A DNA stretch of 64,000 bases from the NCBI GenBank assembly GCA_017410245.1, contig JAFQRE010000030.1:1-64000 (forward strand), given 5' to 3'. The position numbers and the translations under genes are program-made. How positions within the stretch are numbered: position 1 is the first letter of the stretch; every line of letters begins with the position of its first letter. This document shows positions 35,315 through 43,744 of the stretch, one piece after another. Origin of the DNA: Bacteroidaceae bacterium (GTDB lineage Bacteria > Bacteroidota > Bacteroidia > Bacteroidales > Barnesiellaceae_A). The notes below the pieces were generated by a model. That model ran no database searches. It had not been told where the DNA came from and saw only the letters and a list, made by a program, of their open reading frames with translations.

Positions 35315-36040
35315 ATGATAAGTACTATTCTTACACTCTTATTGCAAGTACCGGTAGATACAATCATGCCCGATACGGTTGCTGTTGCCGAGGCCGGTGT
35401 TGCACCCGCTGTTCCCGAAGAGTTGAACCTCTGGTCGCTTATGCTCAAGGGTGGTTTCTTTATGATTCCCTTGCTCCTGCTCTCAATATTGTCGATATAC
35501 ATCTTCGTAGAGCGTCTGCTTGTCATTCGTAAGGCCGGCAAGGAAGATAAGACCTTTATGGAACGCATCAAAGATTATATTCACGATGGTGAGATAGATG
35601 CAGCCATGAAGTTGTGCAAAAAGACCGATACTCCAGCTGCAAGACTTATAGCTAAGGGTATATCTCGATTGGGTCGCCCCATGAACGATGTGTTGGTTGC
35701 CATTGAGAATATTGGTAATATAGAGATAGCCCACCTGGAGAAAGGTTTTCCTTGGCTTGCCACTACTGCTGCCGGTGCTCCTATGATTGGTTTCTTGGGT
35801 ACGGTTACAGGTATGGTCAATGCCTTCTATAATATGGCTTCGGCCGGTAATAATGCCGATATTACCACCTTGTCGAGCGGTATTTATGAGGCTCTTGTTA
35901 CTACAATTGCCGGTCTTGTGGTGGGTGTCATTGCCTTGTTTGCCTACAACTATCTTGTGGCAAGAGTTGATGGCGTGATGAACCAATTGGAAACCAAGAC
36001 AATGGAGTTTATGGACCTTTTGAACGAGCCTGCGGAATAA
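35315..36040 (+). CDS. exbB: MotA/TolQ/ExbB proton channel family protein
   Basis: A 241-residue inner-membrane protein with three transmembrane segments: about 45-65 (FFMIPLLLLSILSIYIFVERL), 150-175 and 190-215. The conserved channel block GAPMIGFLGTVTGMVNAFYNMA and the Thr-rich ALVTTIAGLVVGVIALFAYNYL segment mark the ExbB/TolQ family. With ExbD it converts the proton gradient into motion that energises TonB. An upstream GTG at 35291 overlaps pdxJ and is rejected. It belongs to the pdxJ-exbB-exbD-tonB operon. Confidence 0.93.
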   Translation: MISTILTLLLQVPVDTIMPDTVAVAEAGVAPAVPEELNLWSLMLKGGFFMIPLLLLSILSIYIFVERLLVIRKAGKEDKTFMERIKDYIHDGEIDAAMKLCKKTDTPAARLIAKGISRLGRPMNDVLVAIENIGNIEIAHLEKGFPWLATTAAGAPMIGFLGTVTGMVNAFYNMASAGNNADITTLSSGIYEALVTTIAGLVVGVIALFAYNYLVARVDGVMNQLETKTMEFMDLLNEPAE

Positions 36041-36041
36041 T

Positions 36042-36458
36042 ATGGCTATTAAGAGAAGACATCGCATCAATCCCAACTTCAGCATGGCGTCGATGACCGA
36101 CGTTATATTCTTGTTGCTCATATTTTTTATGGTGACATCGACGGTCGTTTTCCCCAATGCTATCAAAGTAAATCTTCCTCAAAGCAGTCAGCAGGCTGCC
36201 GCAAAGCCGCTGTCGCGTGTTACGATAGATGCCAATTTGAACTACTATGTGGCCTTTGGCAACGAGCGTGAGCAGGCTACCGATGCTGAGCATCTGCTCG
36301 ACTTCTTGTTGAAAACGCAAGAGCGCGAGCCTGAGATGTTTGTGGCTATATATGCCGATGAGTCGGTGCCATACGGCGAGGTTGTGAAGATACTCGATTG
36401 GGCCAACCAATACAATCTGAAGATGGTGTTGGCCACAGCACCCCAACGCGACAAGTAA
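36042..36458 (+). CDS. exbD: ExbD/TolR biopolymer transport protein
   Basis: A 138-residue protein with a basic N-terminus (MAIKRRHRINPNFSMASMTDVIFLLLIFFMVTS), one transmembrane helix and a periplasmic domain. The Asp in SMTDVIFLL is the essential membrane aspartate of ExbD. The C-terminal DESVPYGEVVKILDWANQ segment is typical. It starts 1 nt after exbB stops and forms the TonB motor with it. Confidence 0.94.
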   Translation: MAIKRRHRINPNFSMASMTDVIFLLLIFFMVTSTVVFPNAIKVNLPQSSQQAAAKPLSRVTIDANLNYYVAFGNEREQATDAEHLLDFLLKTQEREPEMFVAIYADESVPYGEVVKILDWANQYNLKMVLATAPQRDK

Positions 36459-36478
36459 CCCTATAATCATAGCAATAG

Positions 36479-37276
36479 ATGACCCATCAACAACGCAGTA
36501 GAGTGATAGCGGCCGTGAGTACCATCGTGGCGCATATTGTCGTGTTGTTGATATTGGCAACCATTGTAATGTCGGCCGAGCCTGTCAAGCAAGATATGGG
36601 CAGTGGCGTATTTGTGCAGATGGGTTACATTGATGAGGCTAATGGCACGTTTGAGCCATACAATCCGCCACCCGTACAACAGGCTGTAGAGCAACCTCAA
36701 AGAGAGCAGATACCCGAGCCGGGTGTAGAGGAACTCATTACACAAGAAGTTGAGGAGAGTGTAACTCTTGAAGAGAAGAAGCGTGACGAAGAGGCAAAGC
36801 GACTTCGAGAAGAGGAGTTGCGTCGTCAAGCCGAGGAGAAACTCCTTGCCGAACAGCGCGAAAAAGAGAATAGGGTGAGTAATGCCATGCAGAATGCCTT
36901 TGGAGCAGGCTCTCAGCAAGAGGGTAGCCGAGGCGATGCGTCACAAGGCGAGGGCGTGCAAGGTGTGCCATCGGGAAATGCTCCTACCGGCGAGATGCAA
37001 GGTGTAGGTGGTTGGGGTGGCTTCAGCCTCAATGGTCGCAAATGCTTGAGTCTGCCTAAGCCTCATTACAATACCAACATCGAGGGTACTGTGGTGATAG
37101 AAATTTCGGTCGATAAGAATGGCAATGTCATAGCTGCTTCGGTCAAGGCCGGCAGTGTGCCCAACGAGGCATTGCGCAATGCTGCGCTTGCAGCTGCCAA
37201 GAAAGCCCGATTTGATACCTCATCAAAAAATGTTACACAAGTAGGTACTATCAGCTACTACTTCAAGCAACGATAA
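36479..37276 (+). CDS. tonB: TonB-family energy transducer
   Basis: A 265-residue protein. An N-terminal inner-membrane helix (about 10-30, VSTIVAHIVVLLILATIVM, with a His in the helix as in TonB) is followed by a long Pro/Glu/Arg-rich linker that spans the periplasm. The linker has a helical EEAKRLREEELRRQAEEKLL stretch. The C-terminal ~80 residues form a TonB_C-like domain (NTNIEGTVVIEISVDKNGNVIAASVKAGS). It links the ExbBD motor to outer-membrane TonB-dependent transporters. The next gene converges only 2 bp away. Confidence 0.88.
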   Translation: MTHQQRSRVIAAVSTIVAHIVVLLILATIVMSAEPVKQDMGSGVFVQMGYIDEANGTFEPYNPPPVQQAVEQPQREQIPEPGVEELITQEVEESVTLEEKKRDEEAKRLREEELRRQAEEKLLAEQREKENRVSNAMQNAFGAGSQQEGSRGDASQGEGVQGVPSGNAPTGEMQGVGGWGGFSLNGRKCLSLPKPHYNTNIEGTVVIEISVDKNGNVIAASVKAGSVPNEALRNAALAAAKKARFDTSSKNVTQVGTISYYFKQR

Positions 37277-37278
37277 TC

Positions 37279-38418
37279 CTATTTATTTATCCATCGGTTT
37301 ATACTATCGCATATTTGTGGAAATTCTTCACTATATGTGCGGTCGGTAACGGTGTTGTATTGCTCTTTCAATATTGCTACATCGGGAGCGATATTGCCTT
37401 CTAATGCGTATCTGTGTTGTACTTCGCGAGCAAAATTATCATCAACAAAATTGGGTAATCCGGTTGTGATGCGTAGTTGTGCAAAGGGGGTGTAATATAC
37501 CATACCGGTAAAAAAATCGCAGTATCGCAAAGGTGTTGCTATGGGGATAAGATCGAAATTATCTGCCCCAAAAGGTGTGTTGGTGAGGTCAAAACCAATA
37601 TCTGACTTATGTGTCGCAGCAAAGGCAGCGTCCCATATACCGTTTTTTATGGCTGTAAATTCTCCGCGAGGAGATAGCGCAAAAGAGTTGATAAAAACGT
37701 TGGCAACTCTATTGCCATATCTATCTTTGATATGCCGTCCTGCATTGTCTCTATTGGCAATATCGCGTGTAAAGGCATGACGGTAGTTGAGTATAACGAG
37801 AGCTTTGCCCGTAGTGCTATAATGATGATAGTTGCAAAAGTTTTCGGCCAATATAGCATCGCGGTGTATGGCATCGGTGCATATATTGCGACGTATTATG
37901 TCATATTCGGTGGCTTTATCCCAATTAACACCCTTCTCAAGACCGTATATTTCTATCATATCTTCTTCGGCAAGTCGGCTGTTGATGTCATGAACACCTC
38001 GTAGCAGATAGCTGTAATTGCTCTTTTCCCACAGTCCTGCACCGTAGATGTTGCGATGAAAATGTAGAACATTCTGTGCCACCTCGTCGGGGGTAAGTGT
38101 GGCATTGTGCAAGAAAGCATTGATGCTGTCGTTGTACTCGGTATTGCCTATCTCAAAGTATGCTGCACCTACTTCATCGATAAACCGTTTGTCGGCCAAT
38201 ATATCGAGAATAAGTTCATATTGAGTCATTTCGCGGTGATCACGCTCGCATAGAATGACGATGTCATATTGCGAGAAAAGTCCGAGTATATAATCTTTGG
38301 CCGAGCTGTGTTTTTCTTGTAGAAAGGTGGTGTATGCCCCAATATGCAAGTTTGAGTTTTGAGTATAAGCGTTGTATGCGACGAGTGCAAATATTAGTGT
38401 AATGTAAAATTGTTTCAT
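37279..38418 (-). CDS. Secreted protein of the TIKI/ChaN/erythromycin-esterase-like type, function unknown
   Basis: 379 residues from the ATG at 38418, with a signal peptide over residues 1-19 (MKQFYITLIFALVAYNAYTQ). The first block, IVILCERDHREMTQYELI followed by AAYFEIGNTEY, resembles the conserved start of ChaN/TIKI/Ere-type hydrolases, where Glu and His residues bind metal or act in catalysis. Further His-rich segments (HFHRN, NYHHYS, LNYRHAF) support an enzyme. I cannot name a substrate. The start codon lies at the end of a 12-bp inverted repeat (38416-38455). The gene trails pyrC by 63 bp. Confidence 0.55.
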   Translation of the reverse strand: MKQFYITLIFALVAYNAYTQNSNLHIGAYTTFLQEKHSSAKDYILGLFSQYDIVILCERDHREMTQYELILDILADKRFIDEVGAAYFEIGNTEYNDSINAFLHNATLTPDEVAQNVLHFHRNIYGAGLWEKSNYSYLLRGVHDINSRLAEEDMIEIYGLEKGVNWDKATEYDIIRRNICTDAIHRDAILAENFCNYHHYSTTGKALVILNYRHAFTRDIANRDNAGRHIKDRYGNRVANVFINSFALSPRGEFTAIKNGIWDAAFAATHKSDIGFDLTNTPFGADNFDLIPIATPLRYCDFFTGMVYYTPFAQLRITTGLPNFVDDNFAREVQHRYALEGNIAPDVAILKEQYNTVTDRTYSEEFPQICDSINRWINK

Positions 38419-38455
38419 AGCGATGCGTTTTTTGTGTATTAGACGCATCGCTATG
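38416..38455 (-). promoter_or_regulatory. Inverted repeat over the start codon
   Basis: Perfect 12-bp arms (CATAGCGATGCG at 38416-38427 and its complement at 38444-38455) flank a 16-nt A-rich loop. In minus-strand RNA the AUG of the secreted-protein gene is the last three bases of the hairpin, and a second in-frame AUG lies in the 5' arm. Confidence 0.6.
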
Positions 38456-38481
38456 ACAAATGGTTGCAATCTTATGATTCT

Positions 38482-39825
38482 TTATCGCTCGAAGAGGAGT
38501 AACTCGCCACGACAGTTGTCGTTGATAGTACCGTTTTCGTATGCCACAACACCATTGACAAGGGTGTGAGTGACGGTGTGAGGATAGGTGTGTCCCTCCA
38601 TGGGCGACCAACCGCAACGCGACAATATATTGTCGGTAGTGACGGTATGAGGTTGCTTGGGGTCGATGATGGCTATATCGGCATAGTAGCCTTCGCGTAA
38701 GTAGCCTCGTTTAGACACGCCAAAGAGCGTAGCCGGAGCGTGGCACATCTTCTCTATGACTTGAGTGCGAGTGAAATGTCCCTTTGTGGCAAGCTCGAGC
38801 ATGGTGAGCAAAGAGAATTGTACAAACGGACCGCCTGATGCGGCCTTGAGGCACGAGCCTTGTTTCTCACGGAGCAGGTGTGGAGCATGGTCGGTGGCCA
38901 CGACATCGAGACGATTGGTCGCAACTGCTTCCAATAGGGCTCGACGGTCGGCGCAAGTCTTGATAGCGGGATTCCATTTGATGCGATTGCCGTAGGTGGC
39001 ATAGTCGTTATCGTCAAACCATAGGTGGTGTACGCATACCTCACCGGTGATACGTTTCTCGGTCAAAGGGCGGTCTTGCAATAGTGTGAGCTCGCGTGCA
39101 GTAGAGAGGTGTAAGATGTGTAGGCGAGCATTGTGTCGGGTAGCCAATTCAACGGCTTTGGCCGATGAGCGATAACAAGCCTCGGCATTGCGTATCATGG
39201 GGTGGAAGTATATAGGCATATCTTCGCCAAACATGGCTATATATCGGGCGCGGTTGGCTTGTATAACTTCCTCCTCCTCGCAGTGAGTGGCTATCAGAGT
39301 GGGAGCCTCGGCAAATATCTTTTCGAGAGTTGCCCCTCTATCAACCAGCATGTTGCCGGTAGAAGAACCCATAAACAACTTGATACCACATATATGGGTA
39401 TAGTCGAGCGAGGTTATCAAGTCGGCATTGTTGTTGGTAGCTCCTATATAGAATGAATAGTTGGCAATAGATGTTTCGCGAGCTTGTTGCTGTTTCCATT
39501 CCAGTGCCTCAATGGTAGTTGTTGCGGGGCTGGTGTTTGGCATATCCATGTACGAGGTGACACCTCCGGCTACGGCAGCCCGACTCTCGGTAGCTATATC
39601 GGCTTTGTGGGTAAGACCCGGCTCGCGGAAGTGTACTTGGTCGTCGATAACACCCGGAATAACCCAATGGCCTGTAGCATCGATGGTGCGGTCGGCCATG
39701 GCCAATATACATGTATCGAGATTGCCTTCTATAATGTGTGTGATGATATTGTTGTCGATAATAATACTACCGACAAACTCTCGACCCTCGTTGATGATAA
39801 GGCCGCTGTGAATAATAGTGCGCAT
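38482..39825 (-). CDS. pyrC: Dihydroorotase
   Basis: A 447-residue amidohydrolase of the class I dihydroorotase size, catalysing ring closure of carbamoyl aspartate in pyrimidine synthesis. Key positions: the metal-site strand DDQVHFREPG with His65 and Arg67, Asn in DMPNTSPAT, the candidate carboxylated Lys149 in GIKLFMG, His181 in ATHCEEE, His239 in LHILHLSTA, and Asp312 in ATDHAPH. The first His of the usual HxH pair is Gln63 here. The start at 39825 is 4 bp after the glycosyltransferase stop, so the two are cotranscribed. Confidence 0.9.
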   Translation of the reverse strand: MRTIIHSGLIINEGREFVGSIIIDNNIITHIIEGNLDTCILAMADRTIDATGHWVIPGVIDDQVHFREPGLTHKADIATESRAAVAGGVTSYMDMPNTSPATTTIEALEWKQQQARETSIANYSFYIGATNNNADLITSLDYTHICGIKLFMGSSTGNMLVDRGATLEKIFAEAPTLIATHCEEEEVIQANRARYIAMFGEDMPIYFHPMIRNAEACYRSSAKAVELATRHNARLHILHLSTARELTLLQDRPLTEKRITGEVCVHHLWFDDNDYATYGNRIKWNPAIKTCADRRALLEAVATNRLDVVATDHAPHLLREKQGSCLKAASGGPFVQFSLLTMLELATKGHFTRTQVIEKMCHAPATLFGVSKRGYLREGYYADIAIIDPKQPHTVTTDNILSRCGWSPMEGHTYPHTVTHTLVNGVVAYENGTINDNCRGELLLFER

Positions 39826-39829
39826 GATA

Positions 39830-40594
39830 TTATTGTTTTTTCTGCGGATACTTGCGGAAGAGACTACCCCATTTGAGCCTGATGACACCAAATACGGCCT
39901 CGCTGAAGATGCCTCCGCTCATTTTGCTCTCGCCGAGTACGCGATTGATAAAGATGATGGGAACCTCTTGTATGTTGAAGCCACACATCTTGGCTGTGAA
40001 TTTCATCTCTATTTGGAATGCATATCCTTTGAAACGTATCTTGTCCAGCTCTATGGTCTCCAATACTTCGCGACGGTAGCATACAAATCCGGCAGTGGTG
40101 TCGTGTATTTTCAGTCCTGTTATGAAGCGAACATACTTCGATGCGTAGTATGACATGATAACACGTCCCATGGGCCAGTTTACTACATTCACCCCCGATA
40201 CATATCTCGAACCGATGGATACATCGGCTCCGTTGTCGCGACAAGCAGCCTTGAGGCGGAGTAAGTCTTCGGGGTTGTGAGAGAAGTCAGCGTCCATCTC
40301 AAAGATATAGTCGTAGCTATGCTCAATAGCCCATTTAAAACCGGCAATGTAGGCCGTACCTAACCCCAGTTTGCCTTTTCTCTCCACAATGTGCAATCGG
40401 CCGGCAAACTCTTGTTGCAGATTTTTTACAATAGCAGCAGTACCATCGGGCGAGTTGTCATCTATTACCAATATATCGAATGACTCGGGCAGATTGAAAA
40501 CCGCGCGAATGATGTTTTCGATATTTTCTTTCTCATTGTAGGTGGGAATGAGAACTATACTATCATGTGTTATAGTAGAGAGGGTGTCTGACAT
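39830..40594 (-). CDS. Polyprenol-phosphate mannose synthase-like GT2 glycosyltransferase
   Basis: A 254-residue family-2 glycosyltransferase resembling dolichol/polyprenol monophosphomannose synthase (DPM1). The N-terminal nucleotide-binding strand is VLIPTYNEKENI, followed by DILVIDDNSPDGT, the DxD motif in FEMDADFSHNPED, and SRYVSG. The C-terminal part contains DTTAGFVCYRREVLE and RVLGESKMSGGI. It would move a sugar from GDP- or UDP-sugar to a polyprenyl phosphate at the membrane face, feeding glycan or protein glycosylation. It has no C-terminal membrane helices. It is the first gene of a unit with pyrC. Confidence 0.88.
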   Translation of the reverse strand: MSDTLSTITHDSIVLIPTYNEKENIENIIRAVFNLPESFDILVIDDNSPDGTAAIVKNLQQEFAGRLHIVERKGKLGLGTAYIAGFKWAIEHSYDYIFEMDADFSHNPEDLLRLKAACRDNGADVSIGSRYVSGVNVVNWPMGRVIMSYYASKYVRFITGLKIHDTTAGFVCYRREVLETIELDKIRFKGYAFQIEMKFTAKMCGFNIQEVPIIFINRVLGESKMSGGIFSEAVFGVIRLKWGSLFRKYPQKKQ

Positions 40595-40628
40595 CTTTAT
40601 TGAGGTATTAGTTTGTATATCTGAATTA

Positions 40629-40636
40629 CAAATATA
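40629..40636 (-). promoter_or_regulatory. -7 box of the glycosyltransferase-pyrC unit
   Basis: The minus strand reads TATATTTG, about 35 nt before the ATG at 40594. Confidence 0.5.
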
Positions 40637-40801
40637 GGGATAATCTTTGATATTGATGTTAAGAATGAAACTTTTTTCAAATATTTTTTGTCAGATGTTT
40701 ATAGTTGAGTTTTGCCTACCCGATATACTATGTGGTTGAATAATCTGATAAACTTGGCACAATCGACCTACAAACTTGTTGTTTCTGCGCATGATTTGTT
40801 G

Positions 40802-40809
40802 TATATTTG
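40802..40809 (+). promoter_or_regulatory. -7 box of hisS
   Basis: TATATTTG with a TTG 21 bp upstream (40778-40780), 27 nt before the hisS ATG. Confidence 0.65.
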
Positions 40810-40835
40810 CCGTGAAAAATCAAATAGATAACAAA

Positions 40836-42200
40836 ATGGCACAGAAACCCTCAATACCGAAAGGTACGCGTGACTTCTCTCCCATAGAGATGGCAAAGCG
40901 TAATTATATATTCAACACTATTCGCGAAGTATATGCCCTGTATGGATTTAGCCAAATAGAGACTCCTGCCATGGAGACTCTGCAAACCCTTATGGGTAAA
41001 TATGGAGAGGAGGGTGATAAACTACTCTTCAAGGTACTCAACTCGGGCGATTTTCTCTCGGGAGTAGAAGATGGTGAGTTGTGCGAGCGTAATACGGCTC
41101 GTTTGGCAGCTCGCTTGTGCGAGAAGGGATTGCGTTATGACCTCACAGTTCCCTTTGCTCGCTATGTAGTGATGCACCGCAACGAACTCACTTTCCCCTT
41201 CAAACGCTATCAGATACAGCCTGTATGGCGTGCCGACCGTCCTCAAAAAGGTCGCTATCGTGAGTTCTATCAATGCGATGGCGATATTATCGGCTCCGAC
41301 TCTTTGCTCAATGAAGTAGAGTTGTTGCATATCATCGACGATGTTTTTACTCGACTCAATATCAATGTTGCTATCAAGCTCAACAATCGTAAAATTCTTA
41401 CCGGTATTGCCGAGATTATAGGTGCTCCCGAGAAGATTATAGATATTACGGTTGCTATTGATAAGCTCGATAAGATAGGTCTTGATAAAGTTAATGAAGA
41501 GTTGCGAGAGAAAGAACTGAGCGAAGAGGCTATAGCTCGTCTGCAACCTATCATTTTGCTTGAAGGTCCTAATGAAAGCAAATTGCACACTTTGCGTGAA
41601 GTTTTGAGCCAGTCGGAGATAGGTCTTAAGGGTATAGAAGAGCTTGAGTATATATTGAGTAAATTGGCTCATCAACCGCTCAAGGCACAACTCGATATAG
41701 ACCTTACTTTGGCTCGAGGCCTTAACTACTATACCGGAGCCATTCTCGAGGTCAAGGCACTTGATGTGCAGATAGGCAGTATAACCGGCGGTGGTCGTTA
41801 CGACAACTTGACCGGTGTATTTGGTATGCCCAACGTATCGGGTGTGGGTATGTCGTTTGGTGCCGATCGTATTTACGATGTTTTGAGTCAGCTCGACCTA
41901 TTCCCTGCCGACTCGTTGCAAGCAACACAAGTAATGTTTGTAAACTTTGGCGAAAAGGAGAGCGAAGTGTGCATGCAGCATGCCGCCTTGTTCCGCTCTC
42001 GAGGTATTCGCACCGAGGTATTCCCCGAGTCGGCCAAGATGAAAAAGCAGATGGGATATGCCGATACGCATCATATACCCTTTGTAGCTCTTGTAGGCGA
42101 GAGCGAAATAGAAGCTGGTAAGATAGCCCTGAAAAATATGATTACAGGAGAGCAACAACTTGTTACTCCCGATGAGGCTATGGATATAGTAACCCGATGA
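40836..42200 (+). CDS. hisS: Histidine-tRNA ligase
   Basis: A 454-residue class II aminoacyl-tRNA synthetase. Class II motif 1 lies near [17 protein letters not shown]. Motif 2 includes [29 protein letters not shown]. The histidine-specific signature [14 protein letters not shown] is present, and motif 3 is the [10 protein letters not shown] to GMSFGADRI segment. The C-terminal anticodon-binding domain covers about 350-454. The ATG at 40836 ([13 protein letters not shown]) is the conserved start; the frame to 40776 crosses the promoter. A TerB-like gene begins 3 bp after the stop. Confidence 0.96.
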   Translation: MAQKPSIPKGTRDFSPIEMAKRNYIFNTIREVYALYGFSQIETPAMETLQTLMGKYGEEGDKLLFKVLNSGDFLSGVEDGELCERNTARLAARLCEKGLRYDLTVPFARYVVMHRNELTFPFKRYQIQPVWRADRPQKGRYREFYQCDGDIIGSDSLLNEVELLHIIDDVFTRLNINVAIKLNNRKILTGIAEIIGAPEKIIDITVAIDKLDKIGLDKVNEELREKELSEEAIARLQPIILLEGPNESKLHTLREVLSQSEIGLKGIEELEYILSKLAHQPLKAQLDIDLTLARGLNYYTGAILEVKALDVQIGSITGGGRYDNLTGVFGMPNVSGVGMSFGADRIYDVLSQLDLFPADSLQATQVMFVNFGEKESEVCMQHAALFRSRGIRTEVFPESAKMKKQMGYADTHHIPFVALVGESEIEAGKIALKNMITGEQQLVTPDEAMDIVTR

Positions 42201-42203
42201 GGT

Positions 42204-43550
42204 ATGTATATGTCCAAAGAGATAGCAATCCTCCGACTTGTTATCGACCTTATAAAGGCCGATAACAAGATGCATCGGGAGGAAATCTCGTGGACAGAAA
42301 TGTTGTCGAAACGGTATAGTTATACGGCCGACGACTTGTTGCAAGTGCACAATGTGTCATTTCAAGAGGCCATAACTATATTGCAACAGCTTGGTTCGGG
42401 CGAACGTAACGAAGTTATCGAATTATTGCGTGAGATAATTTCGATAGATAACGATATCGATACCAACGAGCGCATATTGATAGCAGCCATACTGATGGCT
42501 CTACATGATGATACGAGTGGTCATGTACAAGTCTTGACAGCCGATGCGCGTGGATTTGAAGGGTATGACCGACAGTTTATATATCTTGAAAAGAAACCTT
42601 GTGCCTCATGCCAACAAGCTGTAGAACAAGTATATGCCAGCATAAGTAGGCAGTTGCGAGCTTTTGATATAGACTTCTTTTTTTACCCACGTGTGTTGCA
42701 ACACATCTTGCACATGCAACCCCATCTCACTCCGGCTATCAACTTGCTTATTCCTACCTTTTCGCATGTCGATAAAGAGTATCTGTCTGCTTACACCACA
42801 TGCGATTTTACGAAGTATGTGCATGGCCTGATGGGGGCACAAGCCGAGCCTTTCAGATTTGATGCCTTCTTTATGCTCAAGATACAGAGCAATCATCGAC
42901 AAGAGCACCCAACGGTAGATTTTCTGTGTATTGAAATATCTCAACAACCTACCGACATTTTCAACCGTTTTATTGACTCTTTGGCCATAGAGGAAGATTC
43001 CGCTATTCCTTTTTATGGTTGTTATCGTACACTCTTTGATATGATAAGTTGCGAGTCGAAGCAAAATTATGATTTGATGCTCGATGGCGATTTATTCTAT
43101 CTATGCGGTGAGAAGAAAATTGTATTGGATATACGAGGTTCTGAGCGCAAGACACTTTTTGCTCTCTTCTTGCTCTATGGTGAGGAGGGTATTAGCAATA
43201 ATGCTTTTGCACAGATAGGGTGCGACACAAAATTGGGACAAGAGGCTATTGCCATATATCAATACTTTGCCAACGCCAAGAACTATGAGCAGGTTGAGGT
43301 TGCGTTGAGCAATGATGAGGAGCCTACGGTAATAGCCAATTTGCGCGATATAGCTAAGCGCAATTCGCATATAGGATATATAAAAAGAGCCTTTATGGCT
43401 ATTCCTTCTCTCAAAAGCCCGCAGTTATACTATCCGCAGAATAAAAAAGGCGGATACTGCTATAATATCATGTTATCGCACGATAGCGTCAAGGCTAAAC
43501 ATCATAGTGATGATAACACACACCCTTTTACATTTGAGTTTTTTGTATAA
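42204..43550 (+). CDS. TerB-like domain protein of unknown function, linked to hisS
   Basis: A 448-residue protein. The first ~105 residues look like a TerB/tellurite-resistance-type helical domain (LRLVIDLIKADNKMHREEISWTEML; then EIISIDNDIDTNERILIAAILMAL, with acidic residues spaced as in TerB metal sites). The remaining ~340 residues include a CASC pair near 132-135 and no motif I can name. It has no signal peptide or membrane helix, so it is cytoplasmic. It starts 3 bp after hisS stops and ends before a terminator, forming a two-gene unit. The link to hisS may be only positional. Confidence 0.6.
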   Translation: MYMSKEIAILRLVIDLIKADNKMHREEISWTEMLSKRYSYTADDLLQVHNVSFQEAITILQQLGSGERNEVIELLREIISIDNDIDTNERILIAAILMALHDDTSGHVQVLTADARGFEGYDRQFIYLEKKPCASCQQAVEQVYASISRQLRAFDIDFFFYPRVLQHILHMQPHLTPAINLLIPTFSHVDKEYLSAYTTCDFTKYVHGLMGAQAEPFRFDAFFMLKIQSNHRQEHPTVDFLCIEISQQPTDIFNRFIDSLAIEEDSAIPFYGCYRTLFDMISCESKQNYDLMLDGDLFYLCGEKKIVLDIRGSERKTLFALFLLYGEEGISNNAFAQIGCDTKLGQEAIAIYQYFANAKNYEQVEVALSNDEEPTVIANLRDIAKRNSHIGYIKRAFMAIPSLKSPQLYYPQNKKGGYCYNIMLSHDSVKAKHHSDDNTHPFTFEFFV

Positions 43551-43598
43551 TCGTGCCATATGGCAAGCTACAGCGGTTGATTGTAGTGTCTATTATTG

Positions 43599-43630
43599 AG
43601 CCACTTGGGTGTAATGTGGCTTTTTATTAT
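43599..43630 (+). terminator. Terminator of the hisS unit
   Basis: AGCCAC / GTGGCT arms around an 11-nt loop are followed by TTTTTATTAT, about 50 bp past the stop at 43550. Confidence 0.7.
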
Positions 43631-43713
43631 GCTCATAATGTTAAAAAGCCCGAATATAGTTGAAAAAGAAACTTGCAATATGGCAAGTTTTATGCCGATA
43701 TATGGTATTGGTG

Positions 43714-43721
43714 TATCTTTG
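43714..43721 (+). promoter_or_regulatory. -7 box of the Ca2+ ATPase gene
   Basis: TATCTTTG, exact match, 24 nt before the ATG at 43745. Confidence 0.55.
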
Positions 43722-43744
43722 CGCCCTATAGAAAAATATTGTAT

